DNA of 33,853 nucleotides from Planctomycetaceae bacterium (lineage in GTDB: Bacteria; Planctomycetota; Phycisphaerae; Phycisphaerales; SM1A02), in the NCBI GenBank assembly GCA_021297795.1, contig JAJTGL010000040.1:1-33853 (forward strand), written 5' to 3'. Shown here piece by piece: positions 21,635-28,585 of this stretch. Position 1 is the first letter of the stretch, and every line of letters starts with the position of its first letter. The position numbers and the translations under genes were made by a program. The notes beneath the pieces were generated by a model. It saw only the letters and a program-made list of their open reading frames with translations. It made no database searches and was not told where the DNA came from.

Positions 21635-22501
21635 TCAGCACGGATATCGGCAACTGGTCTTGTCGGTCTCCCAAACCTCCACGCGGTGAAGCCGGGCGCC
21701 GCAGGCATCGAAGGCTGCCGCGAGGAGGCCGTGGCACACCCTTGCGATGTTCTCGACGGAGGGGTTGGTCGATGCGAATTCCGGGCAGTCGAGGTTCAGA
21801 TGGCGATGGTCGAAACGCGCCATGACCTCGGCATCGACCACCGCCTCGATCTCCGGGAATCCGAACGCGGTGCTCCGCCCATCGGCCGGGGGCGCGACTT
21901 CCACGCGGATCCGGTAGTTGTGCCCGTGGCCGTTCGGGTTGTTGCACTTTCCGAACAGCCGGCGATTCTCCTCGTCCGACCGGCCCGCGAGGTGCAGTCG
22001 GTGCGAGGCGGCGAACTCGAACGACTCGCAGAGAAGCGCGGTCGCGGCGGGGGCGAGGGGTGCATCGTGGTTCGGCATGCGTGTACTCGCGGCAGGGCTC
22101 GAGTCGGCGTCGCGCATCGACAGCAGACGCTCGATGCGGATCTCTCGGAACGGGTTGGGTCGGAAGGCAAGCGCGGTGAGCTCGACCGGGAGGGCTGCGG
22201 CCAGCGCTTCGGCCGCCTCGAGGACGAATGCGACAGGGTCGGTCGGGACCCCGGTCGTCGCCTCGCGTCTCAGGTGTGCGGCGATGCGGTCCGGAAGCGT
22301 TGCTCGGACGGCTCGATCGATCACGGTGATGTCGACGAGGTAGCCGCTTTCTCCGGGGTGCCCTCGGCAGGTCGCCGCAAACTCGCCGATCGCGCCAAGA
22401 CCGGGCGCAGGAGCGCCGACGAGTCCGTTCGAGCCCGTTCCCGCCGCGATGGCGGACATCGGAAGTCGGACGAGACGCGTGAGTTCGAGCGGGACCGTCA
22501 T
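21635..22501 (-). CDS. 6-pyruvoyl-tetrahydropterin synthase / 6-carboxytetrahydropterin synthase-like protein, two tandem domains
   Basis: 288 residues, about twice the usual 120-145 of QueD/PTPS enzymes. The C-terminal domain (about 157-288) is complete: the zinc ligands His167 in FAASHRLHL and His192/His194 in GHGHNYRIRVEV, catalytic Cys186 in FGKCNNPN, ARFDHRHLNLD, NPSVENIARV and WETDKTSCRY. This family converts dihydroneopterin triphosphate for queuosine or pterin synthesis. The N-terminal half follows the same outline (LELTRLVRLPMSA, CRGHPGESGYLVDITV, LTALAFRPNPFREIRIE) but has lost the GHGH pair, so it is probably a structural partner. This duplication reading is inference. The ATG overlaps the stop of the upstream open frame (ATGA), suggesting coupled translation. 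Confidence 0.82.
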   Translation of the reverse strand: MTVPLELTRLVRLPMSAIAAGTGSNGLVGAPAPGLGAIGEFAATCRGHPGESGYLVDITVIDRAVRATLPDRIAAHLRREATTGVPTDPVAFVLEAAEALAAALPVELTALAFRPNPFREIRIERLLSMRDADSSPAASTRMPNHDAPLAPAATALLCESFEFAASHRLHLAGRSDEENRRLFGKCNNPNGHGHNYRIRVEVAPPADGRSTAFGFPEIEAVVDAEVMARFDHRHLNLDCPEFASTNPSVENIARVCHGLLAAAFDACGARLHRVEVWETDKTSCRYPC

Positions 22502-23961
22502 GCGCTTGTCCCCGGGTGACGGTCGGCCGCCTGCGAAAGCGCGTGGTTGCGAGAGTGCTCAAGCGGATCGACGGGCGCAGCGAGGTGCCGGGCGGGGCGG
22601 TTCGCGCGGGAGCCCGCACGGCGCGGTTCGGGGAGAGCGACGCCCGACATTCCGGGACGCAGGCGCCCTCCGAGCGTCGAGACCGCGTTCGCGAGAGGCG
22701 GGAACAGAGCCTCGCCGAGCGCAGAATCAGGGAGAAGTTCGGGGGCAATTCGCAAGTCGGTGGCTTGACTGAACCGAAGACGGAGGTACCGTGTGCGGGG
22801 TAGGAAAACACCTACCCCCCAACTTGCCCCCGGAAGGGCTCGGCCTGAGGCTTTGTCTCGGCCGGGCCTTTTTATTTCCCTGTGGTCGATCTCGTCGGGT
22901 GCATGGGTCTGATCGGCTCGCCGCGCAAGACCCTCCGCACTGCCGGCACGCGAGTGTCGTGAGGTCTCGAACTTCTGGAGAACCGATCGGCGTCGAGACG
23001 TCCGTCGTCGCGATGGCTGTACGCCTGCGCTCGATGCCGGTCGAGCGAGGCGAAGCGTCAAGCGCGTGCCTGGCTTCGGCATCCGCTCGGTGAACGCTTC
23101 CCAGACTGGCGGAGCCACCGAGACCTGATCGGGAACCACGTCGACGGCGGCGATCGTCTCGTCGCCGAACGTCACCAGTCCGATGATCGAACCCGATCCA
23201 TCGGCGAGGTAGCGCTCGACGCCCGTGCGTCGGTCGGGGCGGAAGCGCGAACCTGCGAAGACGAAGTCGTTCGGCGGGAGCGCGTCGGTGTTGGGCGTGA
23301 GTGGCGACGCCCGCACGAAGTGGGTGAGAGGGTGCTCGGTGCCATCGGGCAGGACCACGGTGATGCGGATCGCGTCACCGGTCGGTGGTACGGCCGCGAA
23401 CTGCTGGTTGCCGTCGTTCGGCTGTCCCTCCGGCGGCGGCACCTCGCGCCAGCTGCCGGGAGCCCCCGGATTGAACCCCGCAAGAAGCAGCGCCGCGTGG
23501 AGTTCCCTCGCCTTTCCCTCGAAGACGAAGAGCGACTCGTGCTCGCGCGTCGAGGGGCTGCACACGTACTGCTCGAGGAAGCCGACCTCGAGGACGGACA
23601 CCGCTGCAAGTTCAAGCATCCCCCGCGCGCGGTCGACGCGGATCTGCGGGGTGAACTGGACGAACGCGGGTTCGGTCGCGACCGCGGAGCGCGCCGGAGC
23701 CTCGAGCGCGGCAGGCTCGTCGCGCGGGGCGGAAGGCTCCGCGGTGGCAGGGCTGGAGTCCGTGGCGACCCTTGGCGTTGGCGTCGGCGTTGGCATCGGC
23801 GTCGTTGTGGTCGGCTGCGGATCGCCTGCGTGCCTCGCCGGAGACCCGCTCGGACGCGCCGCACAGCCTGCCGGAAGGGTGGTGGCGGCGATCGCGACGC
23901 CGCACGAAAGCAGGAGCCCGATGCCGGCGGCCGTGCGCCTCCATGCCCGGCGAACGTTCAT
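22498..23961 (-). CDS. YdjY-domain lipoprotein, with an open-frame tail of doubtful coding status
   Basis: 487 residues from ATG 23961. The N-terminus is a lipoprotein signal (GIGLLLSC with Cys20, or LPAGC with Cys33), then a Thr/Pro linker. Residues about 100-305 match the YdjY-domain proteins of planctomycetes: LELAAVSVLEVGFLEQYVCS, SLFVFEGKARELHAALLLAG, the proline-rich loop, NDFVFAGSRF, then YLADGSGSIIGLVTFGDETI and PPVWEAFTERM. Function of the family is unknown. After about residue 308 (near 23035) the frame stays open to 22498 but becomes Arg/Ser/Pro-rich and resembles no family. It also crosses a plus-strand promoter, hairpins and terminator (22765-22877). In its favour, the stop overlaps the next ATG by 4 bases. 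The start overlaps the ruvC stop (ATGA). Confidence 0.7.
   Translation of the reverse strand: MNVRRAWRRTAAGIGLLLSCGVAIAATTLPAGCAARPSGSPARHAGDPQPTTTTPMPTPTPTPRVATDSSPATAEPSAPRDEPAALEAPARSAVATEPAFVQFTPQIRVDRARGMLELAAVSVLEVGFLEQYVCSPSTREHESLFVFEGKARELHAALLLAGFNPGAPGSWREVPPPEGQPNDGNQQFAAVPPTGDAIRITVVLPDGTEHPLTHFVRASPLTPNTDALPPNDFVFAGSRFRPDRRTGVERYLADGSGSIIGLVTFGDETIAAVDVVPDQVSVAPPVWEAFTERMPKPGTRLTLRLARPASSAGVQPSRRRTSRRRSVLQKFETSRHSRAGSAEGLARRADQTHAPDEIDHREIKRPGRDKASGRALPGASWGVGVFLPRTRYLRLRFSQATDLRIAPELLPDSALGEALFPPLANAVSTLGGRLRPGMSGVALPEPRRAGSRANRPARHLAAPVDPLEHSRNHALSQAADRHPGTSA
22765..22792 (+). promoter_or_regulatory. Sigma-70-like promoter of the small RNA candidate
   Basis: TTGACT (22765-22770), the best -35 box in the window, 16-base spacer, TACCGT (22787-22792). 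Predicted start at about 22798 coincides with the first bases of the first hairpin. Confidence 0.5.
22797..22877 (+). ncRNA. Candidate ~80-nt structured small RNA
   Basis: Three consecutive hairpins fill the interval. Hairpin 1 is GGGGTAGG (22797-22804), loop AAAACA, CCTACCCC (22811-22818). Hairpin 2 is GCCC (22826-22829) with GGGC (22836-22839). Hairpin 3 is CGGCC (22841-22845) with GGCCG (22860-22864), extended by GAG/CTC inside and AAGG/CCTT outside, followed by TTTTTATTT. A promoter places the start at hairpin 1. No plus-strand gene follows before the divergent strand's genes, so it is not an obvious leader. It lies antisense to the doubtful tail of the YdjY frame. I do not recognise the family. 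A leader or attenuator for an unseen short plus-strand peptide is the alternative. Confidence 0.5.
22834..22877 (+). terminator. Rho-independent terminator with U-tract
   Basis: Stem AAGG/CCTT, a small internal loop, then CGGCC/GGCCG and GAG/CTC with loop GCTTTGT, followed by TTTTTATTT (22869-22877). It is the clearest intrinsic terminator in the window and is oriented on the plus strand, where no annotated protein gene ends. Confidence 0.75.
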
Positions 23962-24491
23962 GCCACACCTCGCAGGCGGCGGCCGCCGCAGAGGGCGATG
24001 CCGATCGCATCGGCCACGTCCGGCGGCTCGGGTATCTCGGCGAGACCGCACTGCGACATCACCGCCCGCTGCATCTGCGCTTTCGACGCGTTGCCCTTGC
24101 CGGTGAGCGCGCGCTTCACTTCCGCCGGCGGGAGTTCGGCCACCGGAATCCCGCGGAGTTCCGCCGCGAGCAGCACCACGCCGCGGCCGTGCGCCATCTG
24201 GATCGCGGTGCGCGCATGGTCGACGTGCGAGAAGACCGCCTCGAGCGCCATGTGCGTGGGCGAATGCTCGGAAAGCAGCGCCGTGACATCCTCATAGAGT
24301 TGCCGCAGTCGTGCGGAAAGCGTGGCATCGGCGTCGAGTCGGAAGATGCCTGCGTCGACAATCGTGGCCGAACCGCGGCTGTCGAAGTCGACCACCGCGT
24401 AGCCCGCGATGCGCGTGCCGGGATCGATCCCGACCACGCGCGCATGGTTCTCCACCCGGGTCCATCCGCGACCGGGCTGCGTGGACCTCAC
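23958..24491 (-). CDS. ruvC: Crossover junction endodeoxyribonuclease RuvC
   Basis: Holliday-junction resolvase that cuts four-way DNA junctions at the end of homologous recombination, working with RuvAB. 177 residues from GTG 24491, close to the usual 173. The catalytic acidic set is present: Asp23 in VVGIDPGTRIAGYAVVD, Glu in MALEAVFSHVDHARTAIQMA, and the pair in PPDVADAIGIAL. The AEVKRALTGKGNASKAQMQ block is also diagnostic. Start choice: a GTG overlaps the stop of the ABC ATPase gene (GTGA) and has GGAGG 7 bases upstream; a GTG at 24455 is an alternative with 12 fewer residues. The stop overlaps the next gene's ATG. ruvA and ruvB are not nearby. Confidence 0.93.
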   Translation of the reverse strand: MRSTQPGRGWTRVENHARVVGIDPGTRIAGYAVVDFDSRGSATIVDAGIFRLDADATLSARLRQLYEDVTALLSEHSPTHMALEAVFSHVDHARTAIQMAHGRGVVLLAAELRGIPVAELPPAEVKRALTGKGNASKAQMQRAVMSQCGLAEIPEPPDVADAIGIALCGGRRLRGVA

Positions 24492-25270
24492 CGAACGGCC
24501 TCCGTGACGCGCCGCCGCCCGCCGCCGTCGCGATCGCTCTCGAGTTCGCCGTCCTTGAGCCGCACCACGCGCTGGCAACGGCCGGCGATGCGGTCGTCGT
24601 GGGTGACCATGATGAGCGTGAGTCCTCGCGAGTGGAGTTCCTCGAAGGTCTCGAGGATCGCCTGCCCGGTGTGCGAGTCGAGGTTGCCCGTCGGTTCGTC
24701 GGCCATCAGGATGGCCGGACTCCCGACAAGCGCGCGCGCGATCGCGGCGCGCTGCTGCTGGCCGCCCGAAAGCTCGCGTGGCCGGTGGTGCACGCGGTTC
24801 TCGAGGCCGACGAGCTTGAGCGCGTCGTGTGCCCGCGCGCGGCGGTCGGCGGCCGAGATCCCCTGGTAGAGCAGCGGAACCTCGACGTTCTCCGCGATCG
24901 AGAGCTCCGAGATGAGGTTGAACGCCTGGAACACGAAGCCGATCTTCTGTCCGCGCACGCGGGAGAGTTCGTCGTCGCCGAGGCTCTCGACCGCGGCCCC
25001 GTCGAGCTCGTAGACGCCCGAGGTCGGGCGGTCGAGGCAGCCGAGGATGTTCATCAGCGTCGACTTGCCCGAGCCCGAGGCGCCCATGATCGCGATGTAT
25101 TCACCGCGTGGAATCACGAGTTCGAGCCCCTTCAGCGCCTCGACGAGCACCGAACCGTCGGGCTTGAAGTAGGTCTTCTTGATGCCGTGGAGCCGCGCCG
25201 CGGGGGCGCTTGCGCGCGAGGAGGACGATGGGGTCGTCGAGCCGGGGGAATGGGACGGAGTGGCCGTCAT
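24488..25270 (-). CDS. ABC transporter ATP-binding protein, MacB/LolD type
   Basis: Cytoplasmic ATPase of the MacB/LolD/FtsE-like class, which powers lipoprotein release or peptide and antibiotic export together with FtsX-like permeases. 260 residues. A Ser/Pro-rich N-terminal extension of about 25 residues precedes the domain. Walker A is GASGSGKST (63-71), the Q-loop is VFQAFNLISELSIAENVEVP, the signature LSGGQQQR, Walker B ILMADEPTGNLDS, and the H-loop VTHDD. These match the subfamily closely. No permease or membrane-fusion gene is adjacent, so the partner must be elsewhere. The ATG at 25270 is supported by TACCAT 9 bases upstream; no Shine-Dalgarno. It heads a tightly packed minus-strand run with ruvC. 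Confidence 0.92.
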   Translation of the reverse strand: MTATPSHSPGSTTPSSSSRASAPAARLHGIKKTYFKPDGSVLVEALKGLELVIPRGEYIAIMGASGSGKSTLMNILGCLDRPTSGVYELDGAAVESLGDDELSRVRGQKIGFVFQAFNLISELSIAENVEVPLLYQGISAADRRARAHDALKLVGLENRVHHRPRELSGGQQQRAAIARALVGSPAILMADEPTGNLDSHTGQAILETFEELHSRGLTLIMVTHDDRIAGRCQRVVRLKDGELESDRDGGGRRRVTEAVR

Positions 25271-25279
25271 CGGGCGGCG

Positions 25280-25285
25280 ATGGTA
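25280..25285 (-). promoter_or_regulatory. -10 hexamer TACCAT, 9 bases before the ABC ATPase ATG
   Basis: Minus-strand TACCAT, CGCCGCCCG, then the ATG at 25270. It probably drives the whole overlapping run down to about 21635 or 20059. Confidence 0.45.
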
Positions 25286-25347
25286 GACGCTTCGGGCGTC
25301 CGGCGCGTGGTCGAGCGTCGCCCGCGCGGCGACCCGGGGCGATCCGC

Positions 25348-25353
25348 TACCTT
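25348..25353 (+). promoter_or_regulatory. -10 hexamer TACCTT, 6 bases before the trpE GTG
   Basis: TACCTT, CCCGGC, then GTG at 25360. With the standard distance, transcription would start at the G of the GTG. No leader peptide or attenuator is seen before trpE. Confidence 0.4.
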
Positions 25354-25359
25354 CCCGGC

Positions 25360-26976
25360 GTGTCCGAACACCAAGAGCACCCATCGTCGGCAGGATCGCC
25401 GCGTGGCGACCGCGTTCGTCACCTCAGGGCGTCGTTCGACGCCCAGCGAGCGGAGTCGCCGCTCGTCATCCTGTCGCGGCGCCTCATGAGCGACCAGCTC
25501 TCGCCGGTGCTCGCGTACCGGAGGCTCGTCCTGCCGGACGAGCGCACCGCGCCGAGCTTCCTGTTCGAGTCGGTCGAGAACGGGGCGACCGTCGGGCGAC
25601 ATTCGATCCTTGGTGCGCGACCGGTGCTCGAACTCTCGTCGCGCGCTTTCACGACCACGATCACCGACCATCGGCGCCGGACGCGCCGCACGCTCGAGTC
25701 GCGCGATCCGCTCGCGGTGCTCCGCGAGCTCGCTGCGCCGCTGCGTCCCGCGTCGGCGAAGGCGCTCGCATCGCTCGGACTGCCGGCGGCGTTCACCGGC
25801 GGGTTCGTCGGCTTCGCGAGTTTCGACAGCGTGCGCTACCTCGAGCCGGAGAAGCTGTCCTTCGAGCGGGCCCCGCGCGATGATCGCGGCATTCCCGACC
25901 TTCACTTCGGGCTCTACCAGGACATCGTCGTGTTCGATCACGTGTCGAAGACGATGCACGCGGTGGTCTCGGGCCGCGTCGACGACCATCCGACGTCTGA
26001 GCGCGCGTTCGACGCGCTCGTCGATCGCCTCGATGCGCTCGAGGCGCAGCTGGCTGCCGATGGACCGCGCCTCGCCCACGGCACGATCGAGATCGACCTC
26101 GCGCGGCGGCCCGAGCTCCCGCCCTCGAACATCTCGCGCGAGGATTTCGAATCGATGGTGCGCCGTGCGCAGGAGTACATCCGCGCGGGCGACGCGTTCC
26201 AGATCGTGCTCTCGCAGCGGCTCGAGCGACGGACCGCGATCGATCCCTTCGATCTCTACCGCGCGCTGCGCGTGGTGAACCCGAGCCCGTACCAGATCTA
26301 CCTGCAGGGCGAGGGCGCGATCCTCGTCGCGTCGAGCCCCGAGATTCTGTGCCGCGTGCACGGCGGCGTGGTGACGAATCGGCCGCTTGCGGGCACGCGT
26401 CCGCGCGGACGGACTCCCGAGGACGACGTGCGTCTCGAGCGCGAGCTGCTCGCCGACGAGAAGGAGCGCGCCGAGCACGTGATGCTGGTCGACCTCGGGC
26501 GCAACGATATCGGTCGTGTGTGCGAGACGGGGTCGATCGCGATCGAGCGCTGCATGGAGGTCGAGCGCTACAGCCACGTGATGCACATCTCGTCGACGGT
26601 GACGGGGCGCCTCCGCGACGGGTGCGATGCGTTCGACGCGCTGCGCGCGACGCTTCCGGTGGGAACCGTGTCGGGTGCCCCGAAGGTGCGCGCGATCGAG
26701 ATCATCGACGAGCTGGAGCCGACGCGTCGCGGACCGTATTCGGGCGGCATCGGTGCGATCGGCTACTCGGGCGACATGGATATCGCGCTCGCCTTGCGCA
26801 CGATGGTGATCCCGGTTCCCGACGGCGCGCGCGCCCCGTGGACGGTGCATCTCCAGGCGGGCGCGGGCGTCGTCCTCGACAGCGATCCCGCCGCCGAATG
26901 GCAGGAGACGGTGAACAAGGCCTCGGCGCTCGGTCGCGCGATCGATCTCGCGGAATCCGCGTTCGGCGGTGGGTGA
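25360..26976 (+). CDS. trpE: Anthranilate synthase component I
   Basis: Converts chorismate to anthranilate, with ammonia from a TrpG glutaminase subunit, as the first step of tryptophan synthesis. 538 residues from GTG 25360. The N-terminal regulatory part shows LSPVLAYRRL and FLFESVENG, the region that binds feedback tryptophan in the family. The chorismate-binding domain has FVGFASFDSVRYLEPE, AGDAFQIVLSQRLER, SSPEILCRV, PLAGTRPRG, EHVMLVDLGRNDIGRV, LPVGTVSGAPKVRA, YSGGIGAIGYSGDMDIALAL and QAGAGVVLDSDP. Start: the VILSRRLMSDQ stretch before LSPVLAYRRL aligns with the TrpE N-terminus, so the Met at 25486 is too late. The GTG has a TACCTT hexamer 6 bases upstream. trpG is not downstream; the next gene is convergent. 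Confidence 0.93.
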   Translation: MSEHQEHPSSAGSPRGDRVRHLRASFDAQRAESPLVILSRRLMSDQLSPVLAYRRLVLPDERTAPSFLFESVENGATVGRHSILGARPVLELSSRAFTTTITDHRRRTRRTLESRDPLAVLRELAAPLRPASAKALASLGLPAAFTGGFVGFASFDSVRYLEPEKLSFERAPRDDRGIPDLHFGLYQDIVVFDHVSKTMHAVVSGRVDDHPTSERAFDALVDRLDALEAQLAADGPRLAHGTIEIDLARRPELPPSNISREDFESMVRRAQEYIRAGDAFQIVLSQRLERRTAIDPFDLYRALRVVNPSPYQIYLQGEGAILVASSPEILCRVHGGVVTNRPLAGTRPRGRTPEDDVRLERELLADEKERAEHVMLVDLGRNDIGRVCETGSIAIERCMEVERYSHVMHISSTVTGRLRDGCDAFDALRATLPVGTVSGAPKVRAIEIIDELEPTRRGPYSGGIGAIGYSGDMDIALALRTMVIPVPDGARAPWTVHLQAGAGVVLDSDPAAEWQETVNKASALGRAIDLAESAFGGG

Positions 26977-27019
26977 ACGGCGGTTCGTGATCTGCGGGCG
27001 GCGCGAGGGTTCCTTCGCG

Positions 27020-28261
27020 TCACGAAAGCGGGATCGGCGTGTCGTCGTCGGGAGGTTTCGGCGGGGAAGGAGGCGGCTTCCACTCGGGCGGGAGCCCGAG
27101 GTCGGACTCGGCGCGCTCGACGGGGACCTCGGTCGAGACCACGCGCTTCGCGAGCGCGTCGCTTTCGTAGAGGCCCTCGCCCACGAGTTCGGCGTGGCTC
27201 CGGATCCGGAGCGCGGCGAAGATGAAGACGACCGACGCGACGCCGAGCGCCAGAAGCCCGGCAACCTCGATGATGTGGGCGAGGTCTCCCCTCGGCAGCG
27301 TCCATCCGAGGGCCGTGGCGATCGCACCGCCGACCGCGACGAGGAAGGCAACGCGCACGCGCCAACGCGCCGATCGCGAAAGGTCGGCGGCATCCGAGGG
27401 ATCGGTCCCCGCCTTCGCGAGCAGCGCATCGCCGTACTGGAGTTGCGCCACGAGACCGGCGCAGGCCACGCACCACCACGCGAGGATCAGCGCGCGGTAG
27501 AGCAGCGCAAACTTCGCCGGGATGACCGCGAAGGTGCCGAGCGCGGCGTAGAGGCAGATGAGAATCGCGAAGACGCCCTCGACGTACTGGGTCTGGCGGA
27601 AGCGCGCCGTCTGCGGACGGACGCCGTCGCGCAGTTCGCGCGGGAGCATGTCGAGGTTGCGGATCGAGGCGAGGCGGAACCCTGGCGCCATCGCGAAGGC
27701 AACCGACGCCACGATGCCCCACCACGGGATGCAGGGGATCGGCGAGAGCAGCGGGATGGGTGCAAGCGCGAGAAACCCAAGCGAGCCCCAGATGCGGAGG
27801 ACCTCCGCGCGCAGCTGGTTCTGGTCGCCTCGGGTCATCGGGACGCGTCGGCGCTTCGGGAGCACCGTGCCGCACTCGGGGCAGGTCGGTCGCGCAAGCG
27901 AGCCACGGAGGTCGTAGCCGCAGGTCGCGCAGAGGACGGCGTCTTCCCGAGGTGCCTCGGTGGATGACTGTGCGGCCGTGGCCGCCGCCGCGGCGGCGGG
28001 AGTGCGCGGAGGCTGGGGCGACGTCGAGACCTCTTCGGCTCGGGGCCTCGCACTGAACGGGTCCGCGGGCGGGGGCGGCACCGCGGAACCGGGGCGCACG
28101 CGGCCGCCCGCGCCGTGATTCGGTCGCGGGATCGGTGGTGGCGACGGCGGCCCGGATTCGCTCGGCTCGATGCGGATCACGATCGGATCGGGGTCCGACG
28201 AACCTTCTCCCTTCGGAAGCGGTCGCACCGGGCGCGGGGGAGGGTTCTGGTCTGGGTCCAC
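27020..28261 (-). CDS. Zinc-ribbon multi-span membrane protein, function unknown
   Basis: About 413 residues from GTG 28261. The first ~105 residues are disordered and rich in Pro, Ala and Ser. A zinc ribbon follows: Cys111 and Cys114 in CATCGYDLRG, Cys127 and Cys130 in CPECG, a signature common in planctomycete membrane proteins. Then come about six hydrophobic spans (LGFLALAPIPLLSPIPCIPW, GVFAILICLYAALGTFAVI, LILAWWCVACAGLVA, FLVAVGGAIATALGW, VAGLLALGVASVVFIFAAL), and a charged, Pro-rich C-terminus. I do not recognise a catalytic motif. The start is uncertain: GTG 28261 has GAGGG just upstream and a promoter about 73 bases before it. The minus-strand frame stays open far beyond, opposite the S41 gene, and that part is a shadow. 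Confidence 0.65.
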   Translation of the reverse strand: MDPDQNPPPRPVRPLPKGEGSSDPDPIVIRIEPSESGPPSPPPIPRPNHGAGGRVRPGSAVPPPPADPFSARPRAEEVSTSPQPPRTPAAAAAATAAQSSTEAPREDAVLCATCGYDLRGSLARPTCPECGTVLPKRRRVPMTRGDQNQLRAEVLRIWGSLGFLALAPIPLLSPIPCIPWWGIVASVAFAMAPGFRLASIRNLDMLPRELRDGVRPQTARFRQTQYVEGVFAILICLYAALGTFAVIPAKFALLYRALILAWWCVACAGLVAQLQYGDALLAKAGTDPSDAADLSRSARWRVRVAFLVAVGGAIATALGWTLPRGDLAHIIEVAGLLALGVASVVFIFAALRIRSHAELVGEGLYESDALAKRVVSTEVPVERAESDLGLPPEWKPPPSPPKPPDDDTPIPLS

Positions 28262-28585
28262 GCGTCCCTCGCGGGTTCGTCTGTCACGATTCGTACGTTG
28301 GTTCGTCCGGTTCTGCACCGACGACCGATAGAAACGGTACACGACAGCTCCGGCTTCGCCAAGTTTCTGAGACACTTCTGAACACGGATGCCCGGATGTC
28401 CGAAGTGCCAAGGTTGGGGTGCTCGTCGGAGGCCGGGGCGCCGGACCGCCGAGCAGAGAAACCCCGTCGAGAGGACCGCCAGTCGCGTGTGATCGTTGCC
28501 TTCGAGGCGAGCACGGGCTTTCATGACTGGCGACGATCGAGTGTTCGCGCGGCGGAACCGTCCGTGACGCCCCGCAGGAGTTCCC
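28262..28585. other. Divergent intergenic region between the zinc-ribbon and S41 protease genes
   Basis: 324 bases. It holds the minus-strand promoter at 28334-28362 and, at the right end, CAGGAG (28575-28580), the ribosome site of the S41 gene. No clear plus-strand -10/-35 pair was found; TTGCCT at 28497-28502 is a weak -35 candidate. No open frame here looks like a gene. Confidence 0.55.
28334..28362 (-). promoter_or_regulatory. Sigma-70-like promoter of the zinc-ribbon gene
   Basis: Minus strand: -35 TTGGCG (28357-28362), 17-base spacer, -10 TACCGT (28334-28339), the same -10 as the small RNA promoter. Predicted start near 28327, giving a leader of about 65 bases to GTG 28261. Confidence 0.45.

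Noticed and set aside
22830-22838. CCGGAAGG in the small RNA candidate, reminiscent of the signal recognition particle RNA tip
   Set aside because: The flanking AGCAG and asymmetric loop of SRP RNA are missing and the stem is only 4 bp, so the match is chance.
27002-27019. CGCGA...TCGCG hairpin between trpE and the zinc-ribbon gene as a terminator
   Set aside because: Only 5 bp, an 8-base loop and no T-tract on either strand.
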